Part shown: piece after piece, positions 52,400 through 60,241 of the stretch
Layout of the letters: each line of letters opens with the position of its first letter
Numbering within the stretch: position 1 is the stretch's first letter
From: Deinococcus yavapaiensis KR-236
GTDB lineage: Bacteria; Deinococcota; Deinococci; Deinococcales; Deinococcaceae
Assembly (NCBI RefSeq): GCF_003217515.1
Contig: NZ_QJSX01000004.1
Coordinates: forward strand, 1 to 64,000
DNA: 64,000 nt
Reading direction: 5' to 3'
Notes under the pieces: model-generated
Database searches by the model: none
What the model was told of the DNA's origin: nothing
What the model saw: the letters and a program-made list of their open reading frames with translations, nothing else
Position numbers and translations under genes: made by a program

Positions 52400-53541
52400 C
52401 ATGCCTGCCAAGCGTAAGCTTCGCGCCACGGCTCGCCTCGGCGAATGAAGGGCACGCTCTCCCCCAGCACGCGCGCTCCTCCTTTCACCGCCGCGCGCAC
52501 GAACACGCGGTCGTCGAGGTTCGGGTAGGCGGCGCGGGCGAAGGCGAGTTCGTCGTGCACGTCGAGCGTTTCCCCGCTCGCGACGGAGTCGGTGCCGACG
52601 GCGACCTCCACACCGAGGCGCGCGAAGAGCGGCCAGTCGAAGGTGCCGCACTGCAAGTTCGCGTTGCTGCGCGGGCACGTCACGACCGTGCTGCCCGCCG
52701 AAGCGACGATCTTCACGTCGTCCTCGGTGACGTGAACCATGTGGATCAAGGTGGGCTTGGCGTCCAGCACGCCGAGATCGGCGAGGTACGACACGGGCGT
52801 GAGGGCCGAATCGGGCGATCGCCCGAAGATCGTCGCGAGGTCGAGTTTCACCACGCGCCCGAAGGACTCGGCGAGCGGCCCCGTCCCGGCGGCGAACAAC
52901 GCGAGCTCGCTGCCGTGCTCGGCGACATGGATTTGCATGGGCAAGGCTTCGCGGCGCGCGTAATCGGCCAGCAAGCGAAACAATTCGTGCGAGACGGTGT
53001 ACGACGCGTGCGGTGAAAGACCCACCTTCACGCCGCGCCCCTCCAGCCGACGCCACGCCTCCACACGCTCGACGGTCTTTCGAAAGGTGTCCTTCGCCGT
53101 CGCCGGATCGGGATCGAGCACTTCCCAGTACGCCACGCCCGGCAAGGTCGACTCGGACAGCAGGAAGGTCATGACGTCGGGGTCCCACACGATGTCGCCG
53201 AACGCCGAGACTCGCGAAGCTTCGAGTGACGCGAACCCGAGCCGAGCCCCGGCGAGGCCACGCTTTTCGCGGTTGGCGATCACGACTTCGGGAATCCAGC
53301 GAAAGTAAGGCAACGCTTGGAAATCGTACGAGCTCATGTCGAGATGCGTGTGCGCGTTGACGGCGAGGGGCGCGATGACGGCGCCCACGTACGTTTCCAC
53401 GGCGTGCGGAAACGACGAGCGCAACTCGGCGAGGCGACCGGTCGCGGCGACGGTGTCGTCGGAGACGACGACGCCCGCGTCTCGTTGAGGCAAGCCCATT
53501 CCGGTGTACACGACGTCGGCGGTGAGAAGGCGAAGCGACAT
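52399..53541 (-). CDS. Amidohydrolase-family deaminase, possibly aminodeoxyfutalosine deaminase
   Basis: 380 residues. Metal and catalytic motifs of the metal-dependent hydrolase superfamily are complete: NAHTHLD, LSPHASYT, MQIHVAEHGSE, LIHMVHV and GTDSVAS. The subgroup includes S-adenosylhomocysteine and aminodeoxyfutalosine deaminases, and a Deinococcus radiodurans protein of this type was reported to deaminate 6-aminodeoxyfutalosine for menaquinone synthesis. I therefore propose this role, with other purine-like deaminations as alternatives. No men or mqn gene is adjacent. The ATG at 53541 has TATGAT 6 nt upstream. Confidence 0.82.
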   Translation of the reverse strand: MSLRLLTADVVYTGMGLPQRDAGVVVSDDTVAATGRLAELRSSFPHAVETYVGAVIAPLAVNAHTHLDMSSYDFQALPYFRWIPEVVIANREKRGLAGARLGFASLEASRVSAFGDIVWDPDVMTFLLSESTLPGVAYWEVLDPDPATAKDTFRKTVERVEAWRRLEGRGVKVGLSPHASYTVSHELFRLLADYARREALPMQIHVAEHGSELALFAAGTGPLAESFGRVVKLDLATIFGRSPDSALTPVSYLADLGVLDAKPTLIHMVHVTEDDVKIVASAGSTVVTCPRSNANLQCGTFDWPLFARLGVEVAVGTDSVASGETLDVHDELAFARAAYPNLDDRVFVRAAVKGGARVLGESVPFIRRGEPWREAYAWQA

Positions 53542-53547
53542 GCGGCC

Positions 53548-53553
53548 ATCATA
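53548..53553 (-). promoter_or_regulatory. Leaderless -10 box (TATGAT) of the amidohydrolase gene
   Basis: 6 nt before the ATG at 53541 on the minus strand. Confidence 0.55.
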
Positions 53554-53556
53554 CGG

Positions 53557-53591
53557 TCGAGGGTCGAGGACCGGCGGCCCTCGACCCTCGA
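53557..53591 (-). terminator. Terminator of the SpoOM-family gene
   Basis: 13-bp perfect stem (TCGAGGGTCGAGG and complement) with a 9-nt loop, 9 bp after the stop at 53600. It lies just above the amidohydrolase promoter. Confidence 0.7.
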
Positions 53592-53599
53592 GGTTCGAC

Positions 53600-54331
53600 T
53601 TACATGCCGCGAATTCGGTCGCCAAGTTCGCGGGCGATGACGTCGGGTCCCGCCGCGATGAGTTGCGGCGAGAGTTCCCAGCGCGAACGCGATTCGAACT
53701 CCTCGACGAACAAGGCGGCCATGCCGCGCGCTCGGCGGTCCACTTCGATGATCACGCCGAGACGGTCCGCTTGCGCGAAGAGGACGAATTCGACTTCCGC
53801 CACGCTGTACGCGCCGTACGGCGGAACGAACTCCAGTTCCTGCACGAAGCGGCCCTTGCTGTACTCGATCTCGGACTTCTTGAAGCGCAACCCGAGACGC
53901 TCGACGCCCGCCAGGAACGCTTCGACGGGCGCGTTCGGCAAGACCGTCAAGGCGTCCGAGTCGCCGGGATCGACGGCCGCCGAGATGGCGGCGCCCGTCT
54001 GCACCCACAACTTCGTGCCGTACATCGAGAGCGGAACGCTGTAGCCGATCGGGAAGCGGAAGGGAACTTCACGCGTTTCTCCCGGCTTGAGGTCGAGACG
54101 GCCCGACACGGTCTGCGTATGCACGGCGTGGTTGTGATACGTGTCTTCATGCTTGTACTGCGTCATGACGTACAAGTTGATGTGCTCGATGGTCTGGGCG
54201 ACGTTGCCGCCGCGCACGACGACCCGTCCGCTGAGCGTCTCTCCGAGGCGCACTTGCGAGGAGTCGAGTTGCGTGTCCACCTTCGCCGCGCCGAAGCCCA
54301 CGGAAGCCAACATTTTGTTCAGGAAGCTCAT
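53600..54331 (-). CDS. SpoOM-family protein (arrestin-like)
   Basis: 243 residues. The start FLNKMLASVGFGAAKVDTQLDSSQVRLGETLSGRVVVRGGNVAQTI and the later DLKPGETREVPFRFPI are the SpoOM signature, a beta-sandwich arrestin-like fold. The C-terminal portion (about 140-243) with GRFVQELEFVPP is a second sandwich. In Bacillus the family influences sporulation, but Deinococcus does not sporulate, so a cytosolic scaffold or stress role is likely. The ATG at 54331 has TACATT 6 nt upstream. Confidence 0.92.
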   Translation of the reverse strand: MSFLNKMLASVGFGAAKVDTQLDSSQVRLGETLSGRVVVRGGNVAQTIEHINLYVMTQYKHEDTYHNHAVHTQTVSGRLDLKPGETREVPFRFPIGYSVPLSMYGTKLWVQTGAAISAAVDPGDSDALTVLPNAPVEAFLAGVERLGLRFKKSEIEYSKGRFVQELEFVPPYGAYSVAEVEFVLFAQADRLGVIIEVDRRARGMAALFVEEFESRSRWELSPQLIAAGPDVIARELGDRIRGM

Positions 54332-54337
54332 GCCATT

Positions 54338-54343
54338 AATGTA
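54338..54343 (-). promoter_or_regulatory. Leaderless -10 box (TACATT) of the SpoOM gene
   Basis: 6 nt before the ATG at 54331 on the minus strand. Confidence 0.5.
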
Positions 54344-54406
54344 CGCGGCGCACGGGGACAAAGTTGCAACAATGCGCCTCGTACATCAACGGCAAATGAA
54401 GCGGCG

Positions 54407-55987
54407 TCAGTAGGCGGCGACGACGCCGTCGGCGCGCGACTCGGTTCCGCCTTGCAGCACGCCCGTCCCGGGATCGCGCCAGATGATCTGTCCGCGCCCG
54501 AATGCGCCCGGCTCGAGGTTCACGCGCACGTCGTGTCCGCGCGCGGCGAGAGCGCGGGCCAAGGTCGCGCCGACTTCGTGCTCCACTTCCACCGTGCGCC
54601 CCCCGGTCCACTGCCAACGCGGCGCGTCGAGGGCGTCTTGCGCGTCCATGGCGTGCCGCAAAGTGTTCACGACGACTTGCAAGTGTCCTTGCGGTTGCAT
54701 GAAGCCGCCCATCACGCCGAACGGCCCGACGGCTTCGCCTTCTCGCGTCAGGAAGCCGGGGATGATGGTGTGGTACGGCCGCTTCGACGGCGCGATCTCG
54801 TTGGGATGACCGGCTTCCAAGCTGAAGTTGTGCCCTCGGTTTTGCAAGGCGATGCCCGTGCCGGGCACGACGAGGCCGCTTCCGAAACCCATGTAGTTGC
54901 TTTGGATGAACGACACCATGCCGCCCTCGCCGTCCGCCGTGCACAAGTACACCGTGCCGCCGGGATTCGGCTCGCCCGCCGCCGGATCGAGCGCCGTGTC
55001 CGAGATCAGTTCGGCGCGGCGCGCGTGATAAGCCGGTTCGAGCAACGCCGCCGTCGGAACGTCCACGACGCGCGGATCCGCGACGTAACGGTGGGCGTCG
55101 ACGAAGCCGAGCTTCATCGCCTCGATTTGGCGATGCACGAACTCGACGTCGTCGCGCGCCTCGCCGAGCTTTCCGAGGATGCCGAGCGCGACAAGCGCCG
55201 CGATGCCCTGTCCGTTGGGTGGAATCTCGTGCACCTCGTGTCCGTCGTATTCGACCGAGATCGGCTTCACCCACTCGGACGCGTGCGAGGCGAGGTCCGA
55301 GGCGCGCAACAACCCGCCCGTCTCCCTGGCGAAGCGGTCGATTCGCTCGGCGAGTTCGCCTTCGTAAAAGTCGGCGGCGCCGCTCTTCGCGATGCGCTCC
55401 AGCGTGCGCGCGTGCCCCTCGGACGACCAAAAGGCCCCCGGCCTCGGATCGAAGTTCGCGGGCGCGAACGTCTCGAAGAACGATTGCAGCAACGGATCGT
55501 TCGCCGCGCGGTAGATCTGGACCGCGCGCTTCCAGTAACGCGCGAGCACCGGAGACAGAGGATAGCCGTTGCGCGCGTACGAGATCGCCGGGCCGAGCAC
55601 GCGCTCGAAGGGCAGACGACCGAACCGAGCGTGGAGATCCGCCCACGCCCTCGGCGCTCCCGGCACCGTCACGGGCAACCAACCACGCGTCGGCAACTTC
55701 CCTTCAGAAAGGGCGTCGCGCGACAAAAGCGCCGGCGAACGGCCCGAGCCGTTGAGTCCGTGCAGTTCGCCGCCGTGCCACACGAGCGCGAACGCGTCCG
55801 CACCGATTCCGTTGGACGTCGGTTCCACCACCGTGAGGGTCGCCGCCGTCGCGATGGCGGCGTCCACGGCGTTCCCCCCTTCTCTCAGTACGTAGAGGCC
55901 CGCTTGAGCGGCGAGCGGCTGAGAAGTCGCCACCATGCCGTGCTTCGCGTACACCGTTTGCCGACGAGGACGAGGAAAGTCGAACAC
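54407..55987 (-). CDS. Gamma-glutamyltransferase-family enzyme
   Basis: 526 residues. It is an Ntn-hydrolase precursor that would cleave itself before the Thr in PGGTVYLCTADGEGG to give large and small subunits. GMVATSQPLAAQAGLYVLREGGNAVDAAIA near the start and SNYMGFGSGLVVPGTGIALQNRGHNFSL, PYHTIIPGFL and GVMGGFMQPQGHLQVVVN are family motifs. There is no signal peptide, which fits the cytoplasmic YwrD-type group rather than periplasmic Ggt. Substrate uncertain. GTG start at 55987 is chosen for its 6-nt distance from TACACT. Confidence 0.92.
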   Translation of the reverse strand: MFDFPRPRRQTVYAKHGMVATSQPLAAQAGLYVLREGGNAVDAAIATAATLTVVEPTSNGIGADAFALVWHGGELHGLNGSGRSPALLSRDALSEGKLPTRGWLPVTVPGAPRAWADLHARFGRLPFERVLGPAISYARNGYPLSPVLARYWKRAVQIYRAANDPLLQSFFETFAPANFDPRPGAFWSSEGHARTLERIAKSGAADFYEGELAERIDRFARETGGLLRASDLASHASEWVKPISVEYDGHEVHEIPPNGQGIAALVALGILGKLGEARDDVEFVHRQIEAMKLGFVDAHRYVADPRVVDVPTAALLEPAYHARRAELISDTALDPAAGEPNPGGTVYLCTADGEGGMVSFIQSNYMGFGSGLVVPGTGIALQNRGHNFSLEAGHPNEIAPSKRPYHTIIPGFLTREGEAVGPFGVMGGFMQPQGHLQVVVNTLRHAMDAQDALDAPRWQWTGGRTVEVEHEVGATLARALAARGHDVRVNLEPGAFGRGQIIWRDPGTGVLQGGTESRADGVVAAY

Positions 55988-55993
55988 CACGGA

Positions 55994-55999
55994 AGTGTA
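55994..55999 (-). promoter_or_regulatory. Leaderless -10 box (TACACT) of the gamma-glutamyltransferase gene
   Basis: 6 nt before the GTG at 55987 on the minus strand. It separates this gene from the operon above it. Confidence 0.5.
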
Positions 56000-56024
56000 C
56001 CAAGCGCGGCGGACTCCTGTGCCC

Positions 56025-57287
56025 TCAAGGAGGCATGGGCGAGCCGGGCGAGCCGGGCATCACGCGATTGAGACGCCCTTGGCTCCAAGACGCGAGCGGC
56101 CCCGCGATGAGCGTCGTCGAAACCGCCATGAGAACCATCACGGCGAAGAGGTTGTCGGTGATGAGGCCGCGTTGAAGGCCGACGTTGAGGACGATGAGCT
56201 CGACGAGGCCGCGGGCGTTCATGAGCGCGCCGACACCGACGGAGGTATAAGTGTCCAAGCCGCTCGCCCTCGCGGCGAGAAAGCTCGCCAGCCCTTTTCC
56301 GGCGCACGCCACGAACAGCACGACGAGGGCAGTCCACCACACGGCGGGCGAACTCAGCGAGGCGAACTTCGTGTTCAGGCCGCTGAAGGCGAAGAAGATC
56401 GGCAACAACAGCGTGACCGTGAAAGGTTCGAGCGTACGGACGACGGCGTGGGCGCGCTCGGTGCGCGGCGTGACGAGGCCGAGCAGGAACGCGCCGAAGA
56501 TGGCGTGAACGCCGATGAGTTCGGTGGTGAGAGCGCAGACGAGCAAGGTGGCGAGCAAGGCGACGGGAATTTCGCCCGAATTCGGCGTCGTGTCGGGCAA
56601 AAGGCGGCGCAGAATCGGCCGCACGACGAAGACGAGCAAAGCGGCGAAGGCGACCGTGAGCAGCACGGTGCGCACCGCGCCCGCGAATTGTCCGGCGGTG
56701 GCGGCGAGCGCGAAGGCCAGCAGGCACCACGCGACGACGTCCGACACGGCTCCCGCCGCGAGGGCCAGCACGCCGACTCGGTCGTGCAGCAGACCGCGCT
56801 CCTTGACGATGCGCGACAGTACCGGCAAGGCCGTGATGGACATGGCGGCCCCGAGGAAGAGCAGCGCCGCCGTGCGCGGCGTGCCGCTCGGAAACAGCGT
56901 GGCGTTGTCGTGCCACGCCCAAGCGAGCAACGCGCCGAGGATGAAGGGCGCGGCCAAGCCCGCCACGGCGACCGCCGCGCCTTCGCGGGCGAGGCGCTTC
57001 ATGCGGGTGACGTCGAGTTCGAGCCCGACGATGAACACGTACAGCACGAGGCCGATTTGCCCGAGGGCGTTCAAGACGTCGCGCCCCTCGGGCGGAAACA
57101 AGGCGCGCTGCACGTCGGGCAAGGCGGCGCCGAGCAACGACGGCCCCAGCAGGATTCCCGCGAGGATCTCGCCGACGACGCGCGGTTGGCCGACACGGCG
57201 TAACAGGGCCCCGAGGGCGCGGCACGCGATCAAGATGACCGTGACTTGCGTCAGCAGCAGTGCCACGCCGCTCAATTCGATCGTCAC
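56025..57287 (-). CDS. Kef-type monovalent cation/proton antiporter
   Basis: 420 residues with about 12 transmembrane helices, the CPA2 (NapA/Kef) layout. RVVGEILAGILLGPSLLG is the family start, FIVGLELDVTRMKR and SDVVAWCLLAF (motif with the transport Asp) follow, and MNARGLVELIVLNVGL near the end is strongly conserved. There is no C-terminal RCK domain. Such proteins exchange Na+ or K+ for H+. Its GTG at 57287 overlaps the stop of the second MinD-like gene by 4 bp, so it is the last member of the long minus-strand operon. Confidence 0.93.
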   Translation of the reverse strand: MTIELSGVALLLTQVTVILIACRALGALLRRVGQPRVVGEILAGILLGPSLLGAALPDVQRALFPPEGRDVLNALGQIGLVLYVFIVGLELDVTRMKRLAREGAAVAVAGLAAPFILGALLAWAWHDNATLFPSGTPRTAALLFLGAAMSITALPVLSRIVKERGLLHDRVGVLALAAGAVSDVVAWCLLAFALAATAGQFAGAVRTVLLTVAFAALLVFVVRPILRRLLPDTTPNSGEIPVALLATLLVCALTTELIGVHAIFGAFLLGLVTPRTERAHAVVRTLEPFTVTLLLPIFFAFSGLNTKFASLSSPAVWWTALVVLFVACAGKGLASFLAARASGLDTYTSVGVGALMNARGLVELIVLNVGLQRGLITDNLFAVMVLMAVSTTLIAGPLASWSQGRLNRVMPGSPGSPMPP

Positions 57288-58009
57288 TCGGCTCGCTCCC
57301 GTCGACCGAGGGTCGGCGCAAGCCTGACCCACAAGTTCGCGAGGGCCGCGTCGAGCGTGTCGGGCGTTTCGGCGTACGGCACGACGAGCGTGTCCGCGTC
57401 GTAGGTGCCCGACACCCTCGCTTCGATGGCGCGCTCGTCGTACGACGGCAAGACCATGTTCACGAGGAGCCGCACCGACGGCACCCCGAGTTTGCGCGCG
57501 ACGTCGGCCGTGACGCCCGTTCCTTGGTAATCTTGCTGATCGAGGCGCATGACGAGCAGCAAGTCGTCGGCGAGGGCGATGGCGGGCAGCGACTGCTCGC
57601 CGAGACCTGCCGCCGCGTCCAGCACGATGAGGTCCAGCTCGAGTTCGGCGCGCAGTTCGCTCAGGGCGCGGTCGAGTTGTTCGACGGACAGTCTCGTGCG
57701 GGCGGTGCGCGCGACTTCCGTCGGATGGTCGTTGACGCACCCGACGAACAGCGTGCCCGAACGAACGACTTGCAAGGGCGTCATGATGTCGGCGGCTCGG
57801 CAAGCGCCGACGAGGAAGTCGTTGAGGTAGAAGCGTGGAGCATCGAGGTGCAGCAACGTCTGCAAGGACGGCGCGCCGAGGTCCGCCTCGATGAGGGCGA
57901 CGCGGGCGCCGCGCGACGCGAGAACGGCGAGGCGAGCGGCGAGCGTCGTCTTGCCCGAACCGCGTACGAACGAATGCAGTACGAGTGTCGGGGGAACGCG
58001 CGACGTCAT
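57284..58009 (-). CDS. MinD/ParA-like ATPase 2, Walker A without the signature lysine
   Basis: 241 residues. The nucleotide loop reads HSFVRGSGKTT (Lys20 in the P-loop), but the first 'signature' Lys of MinD/ParA proteins (KGGxGKT) is Val15 here. Asp43 in LIEADLGAPSL and IVLDAAAGLGEQSLPAIALADDLLLVMR follow. The segment RLDQQDYQGTG is shared with the paralogue at 62054-62824 and is not typical of MinD. It is coupled by 4-bp overlaps to the sensor gene before it and the antiporter gene after it. A membrane-associated nucleotide switch for the operon products is the likeliest role (inference). Confidence 0.87.
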   Translation of the reverse strand: MTSRVPPTLVLHSFVRGSGKTTLAARLAVLASRGARVALIEADLGAPSLQTLLHLDAPRFYLNDFLVGACRAADIMTPLQVVRSGTLFVGCVNDHPTEVARTARTRLSVEQLDRALSELRAELELDLIVLDAAAGLGEQSLPAIALADDLLLVMRLDQQDYQGTGVTADVARKLGVPSVRLLVNMVLPSYDERAIEARVSGTYDADTLVVPYAETPDTLDAALANLWVRLAPTLGRRERAE

Positions 58010-59145
58010 GGAGACGGCTCCCTGGGGTCCGTGTCGGACTCGTCTGCGCGCGGCTGGCTCGCGCGGGCGCGCATGGAGGCCGCCTTGCCCTTGAGGTCAC
58101 GGAAGAAGTCGGTGTCGACGATTTCCTTGACCTGCTTTTCCTTCTTCGCTTGATCGATCTCGATGCGCAGTTCCAACACTTCGCGCCGCAAGGACTGCTC
58201 GCGTTCACGCACCTTCTCGGTCATGCCGGTGAGCACTTGGGCGAGCACCACGATCTCGTCGCGGGTACGCACGCGCACCAAACGACCGAAATCTTGGTTG
58301 TAGTCACCGTCGCCGACCTTCTCGGCGGCGGCGGTGAGAACGGTGATCGGACGCGTCAAGACGCCCGAGACGATGTAGACGAGGAAGAACAGCACGAGGT
58401 ACACCATGGCGAACACGAGCGCGACTTGTCCGAGGATGGCGTTTTGCACGTCGTCGACTTCGGACGCGGTGAAGTCGATGCCGACCGCGCCGACGACTTG
58501 CCCTTTCGAATCGAGAATCGGGTGGTAGGCGGAGACCCACTTGCCCCACTCGTCCTCGTACCCGACGCGGCCGAGCGGGTTGAACGACGTCAAGCCGAGC
58601 CGCCCCCAGAAGGTCTCGCTGAGGTCGGCGCCGCGCCGATTTCGCGGCATGTTGAGCTGCACTTGCGTCAAGCCGCGCCACAAGTTGCCTTTGCTGACGA
58701 AGGTGTCCTTGAACTGCACGGCGCGCCGCACGTCGTCCGTGGTGGACCACAAATCGGTCATCCAGACAATCTCGTTTTCCTTCGTGCCTCGAACGTACGT
58801 GTACGGCCAAGCGCGCGGTTCGATCGCGTGAATGCGCTGAAACTCGTCGATTTCGCGTTTGTAGCGTGGATCGTCGGAGAAGCCCGCCTTGTTGGCCTTG
58901 CCCGACGCGGCGAGACGACTCAGATTTTCGCCGTCGATGTTCGCGGCGGCGCCCGCCGCCGTCTCGACGAGGTCTTGCCGAATGCGGGCCAAGGCGTTTT
59001 CCGTGCTGAACCAGTAAAACCAGTAAAAGGCCGCCGCGAAGACGACCGTGAAGATCAAGGTGAAGCCTATGAGCAGCTTGGCGCGCAGTGACAACTTACG
59101 TTGGCGACGTGCGGGCGTCGATAGGGTGGACGGCGTCGCGGTCAT
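58006..59145 (-). CDS. Membrane sensor with extracytoplasmic domain and HAMP, no output domain
   Basis: 379 residues. Helix 1 is at about 22-45 and helix 2 at about 253-277; between them lies a Cache/CHASE-like sensory domain with AVGIDFTASEVDDVQ. A HAMP segment follows (SGVLTRPITVLTAAAEKVGDGDYNQDFGRLVRVRTRDEIVVLAQVLTGMTEKV). A coiled coil of about 50 residues ends with IVDTDFFRDLKGKAASMRARA and a disordered tail. There is no kinase, cyclase or chemotaxis output domain, so the signal must pass to another protein, most likely the MinD-like ATPase encoded next with a 4-bp overlap. Confidence 0.88.
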   Translation of the reverse strand: MTATPSTLSTPARRQRKLSLRAKLLIGFTLIFTVVFAAAFYWFYWFSTENALARIRQDLVETAAGAAANIDGENLSRLAASGKANKAGFSDDPRYKREIDEFQRIHAIEPRAWPYTYVRGTKENEIVWMTDLWSTTDDVRRAVQFKDTFVSKGNLWRGLTQVQLNMPRNRRGADLSETFWGRLGLTSFNPLGRVGYEDEWGKWVSAYHPILDSKGQVVGAVGIDFTASEVDDVQNAILGQVALVFAMVYLVLFFLVYIVSGVLTRPITVLTAAAEKVGDGDYNQDFGRLVRVRTRDEIVVLAQVLTGMTEKVREREQSLRREVLELRIEIDQAKKEKQVKEIVDTDFFRDLKGKAASMRARASQPRADESDTDPREPSP

Positions 59146-60173
59146 CGTGTCCCTTTCCGGGCGGGAAGCGCCCCGTGCGGCGAGATGCACGCCCTGCGAT
59201 GGGCGCTATCGACGACGAGTTGAAGCAAGTCGCGGTACGTCATGCCTCGCTCGCGCGCCATGAGGACCATCCCCGAGTGGCGGGCGTCGAGGTTCGGCAG
59301 GGAATTGATTTCGAGCAGTTGCGGCGCGCCGTGCTCGTCGGCGCGCAAGTCGACGCGGCCGAGATCTCGGGCGTCCACGGCGTGGTACGCGCGCAGGGCG
59401 AGGTCTTCGAGGTGCGCGCGCAGCGAGGCGTCCTCCACGGGCTCGGACAAGCGGCCGAGCGCCTTGTGGTGCTCCTTTTCGTGAAACGTCCGCACGGCGT
59501 CCGGGGCAGTAGTGAGGTAGCGCACGGCTCCGAGCGCGAACGCTTCGCGTCCGGTTCCGACGATGCCGACGCCGTAATCGGGACCGGGCAGGAAGCGTTC
59601 GAGCAGGGCGGGCTGCCCGTAGACGCGCTGCACGTGCTCGACACGCGCCGCCGCCGAGGCGACGTCACGAACGACGGCGCTCTCGTCGATGCCCTTCGAG
59701 GAACCTTCGTGCAGCGGTTTGACGAAGAGCGGGAACTCCACGGGAAGCTCCGGGCCGAGGTCGTTCGGCGAGGCGGCGACGAACCAAGGCGCCGTCGGCA
59801 GGTCGTGCGCGCGCCACACGCGCTTCGTGAAGTCTTTGTCGAGCGTGAGCGCGAGGGTGAGAGGATCGGAGCCCGTGTAGGGCACGCCGACCGCCTCGAG
59901 CAGGGCCGGGACGTGCGCTTCGCGCGAACGGCCTCCGAGTCCCTCGGCGATGTTGAACACGAGGTCCCAGCGATCGCCCGCCGCGACACGCCGAAGCAGC
60001 GCGTCGAAATTCCCGATGCGGTCCACGGCGTATCCGAGGCTCGCCAAAGCTTCCTCCAACGCGCGAATGGTCGGCTCCTCGTCGAACTCGCCGAAGAAAT
60101 CGGGGGGCAAGTTCGGACTTCGCGAGTAGTCTTCGCGGCGATCGAAAGTGAGGCCAAGGCGGAGCGGAGGCAC
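59142..60173 (-). CDS. ATP-grasp ligase resembling D-alanine-D-alanine ligase
   Basis: 343 residues from a GTG at 60173 preceded by AAAGGAAC; a GTG at 60218 after GAGGTG is an alternative. The ATP-grasp core is clear: DKDFTKRVWRAHDLPTAPW, FPLFVKPLHEGSSKGIDES (ATP Lys and the Ser-rich loop), GRVDLRADEHGAPQLLEINSLPNLD (metal ligands). WDLVFNIAEGLGG marks the Ddl-like subgroup. Real Ddl makes the D-Ala-D-Ala dipeptide, but its place inside a signalling operon, away from mur genes, suggests a different ligation, perhaps peptide modification. Its stop overlaps the sensor start by 4 bp. Confidence 0.9.
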   Translation of the reverse strand: MPPLRLGLTFDRREDYSRSPNLPPDFFGEFDEEPTIRALEEALASLGYAVDRIGNFDALLRRVAAGDRWDLVFNIAEGLGGRSREAHVPALLEAVGVPYTGSDPLTLALTLDKDFTKRVWRAHDLPTAPWFVAASPNDLGPELPVEFPLFVKPLHEGSSKGIDESAVVRDVASAAARVEHVQRVYGQPALLERFLPGPDYGVGIVGTGREAFALGAVRYLTTAPDAVRTFHEKEHHKALGRLSEPVEDASLRAHLEDLALRAYHAVDARDLGRVDLRADEHGAPQLLEINSLPNLDARHSGMVLMARERGMTYRDLLQLVVDSAHRRACISPHGALPARKGTR

Positions 60174-60241
60174 GGTGTTCCTTTCATTGGAGAAGGGGCG
60201 GACGGCGGAAATAGTCACGAAAGCACCTCACGCGTCGAGAG

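Noticed and set aside
60173..60218. Upstream GTG (60218) as the definite start of the ATP-grasp gene
   Set aside because: Its ribosome site is good but the 15 extra residues look unlike the family start; kept only as an alternative.
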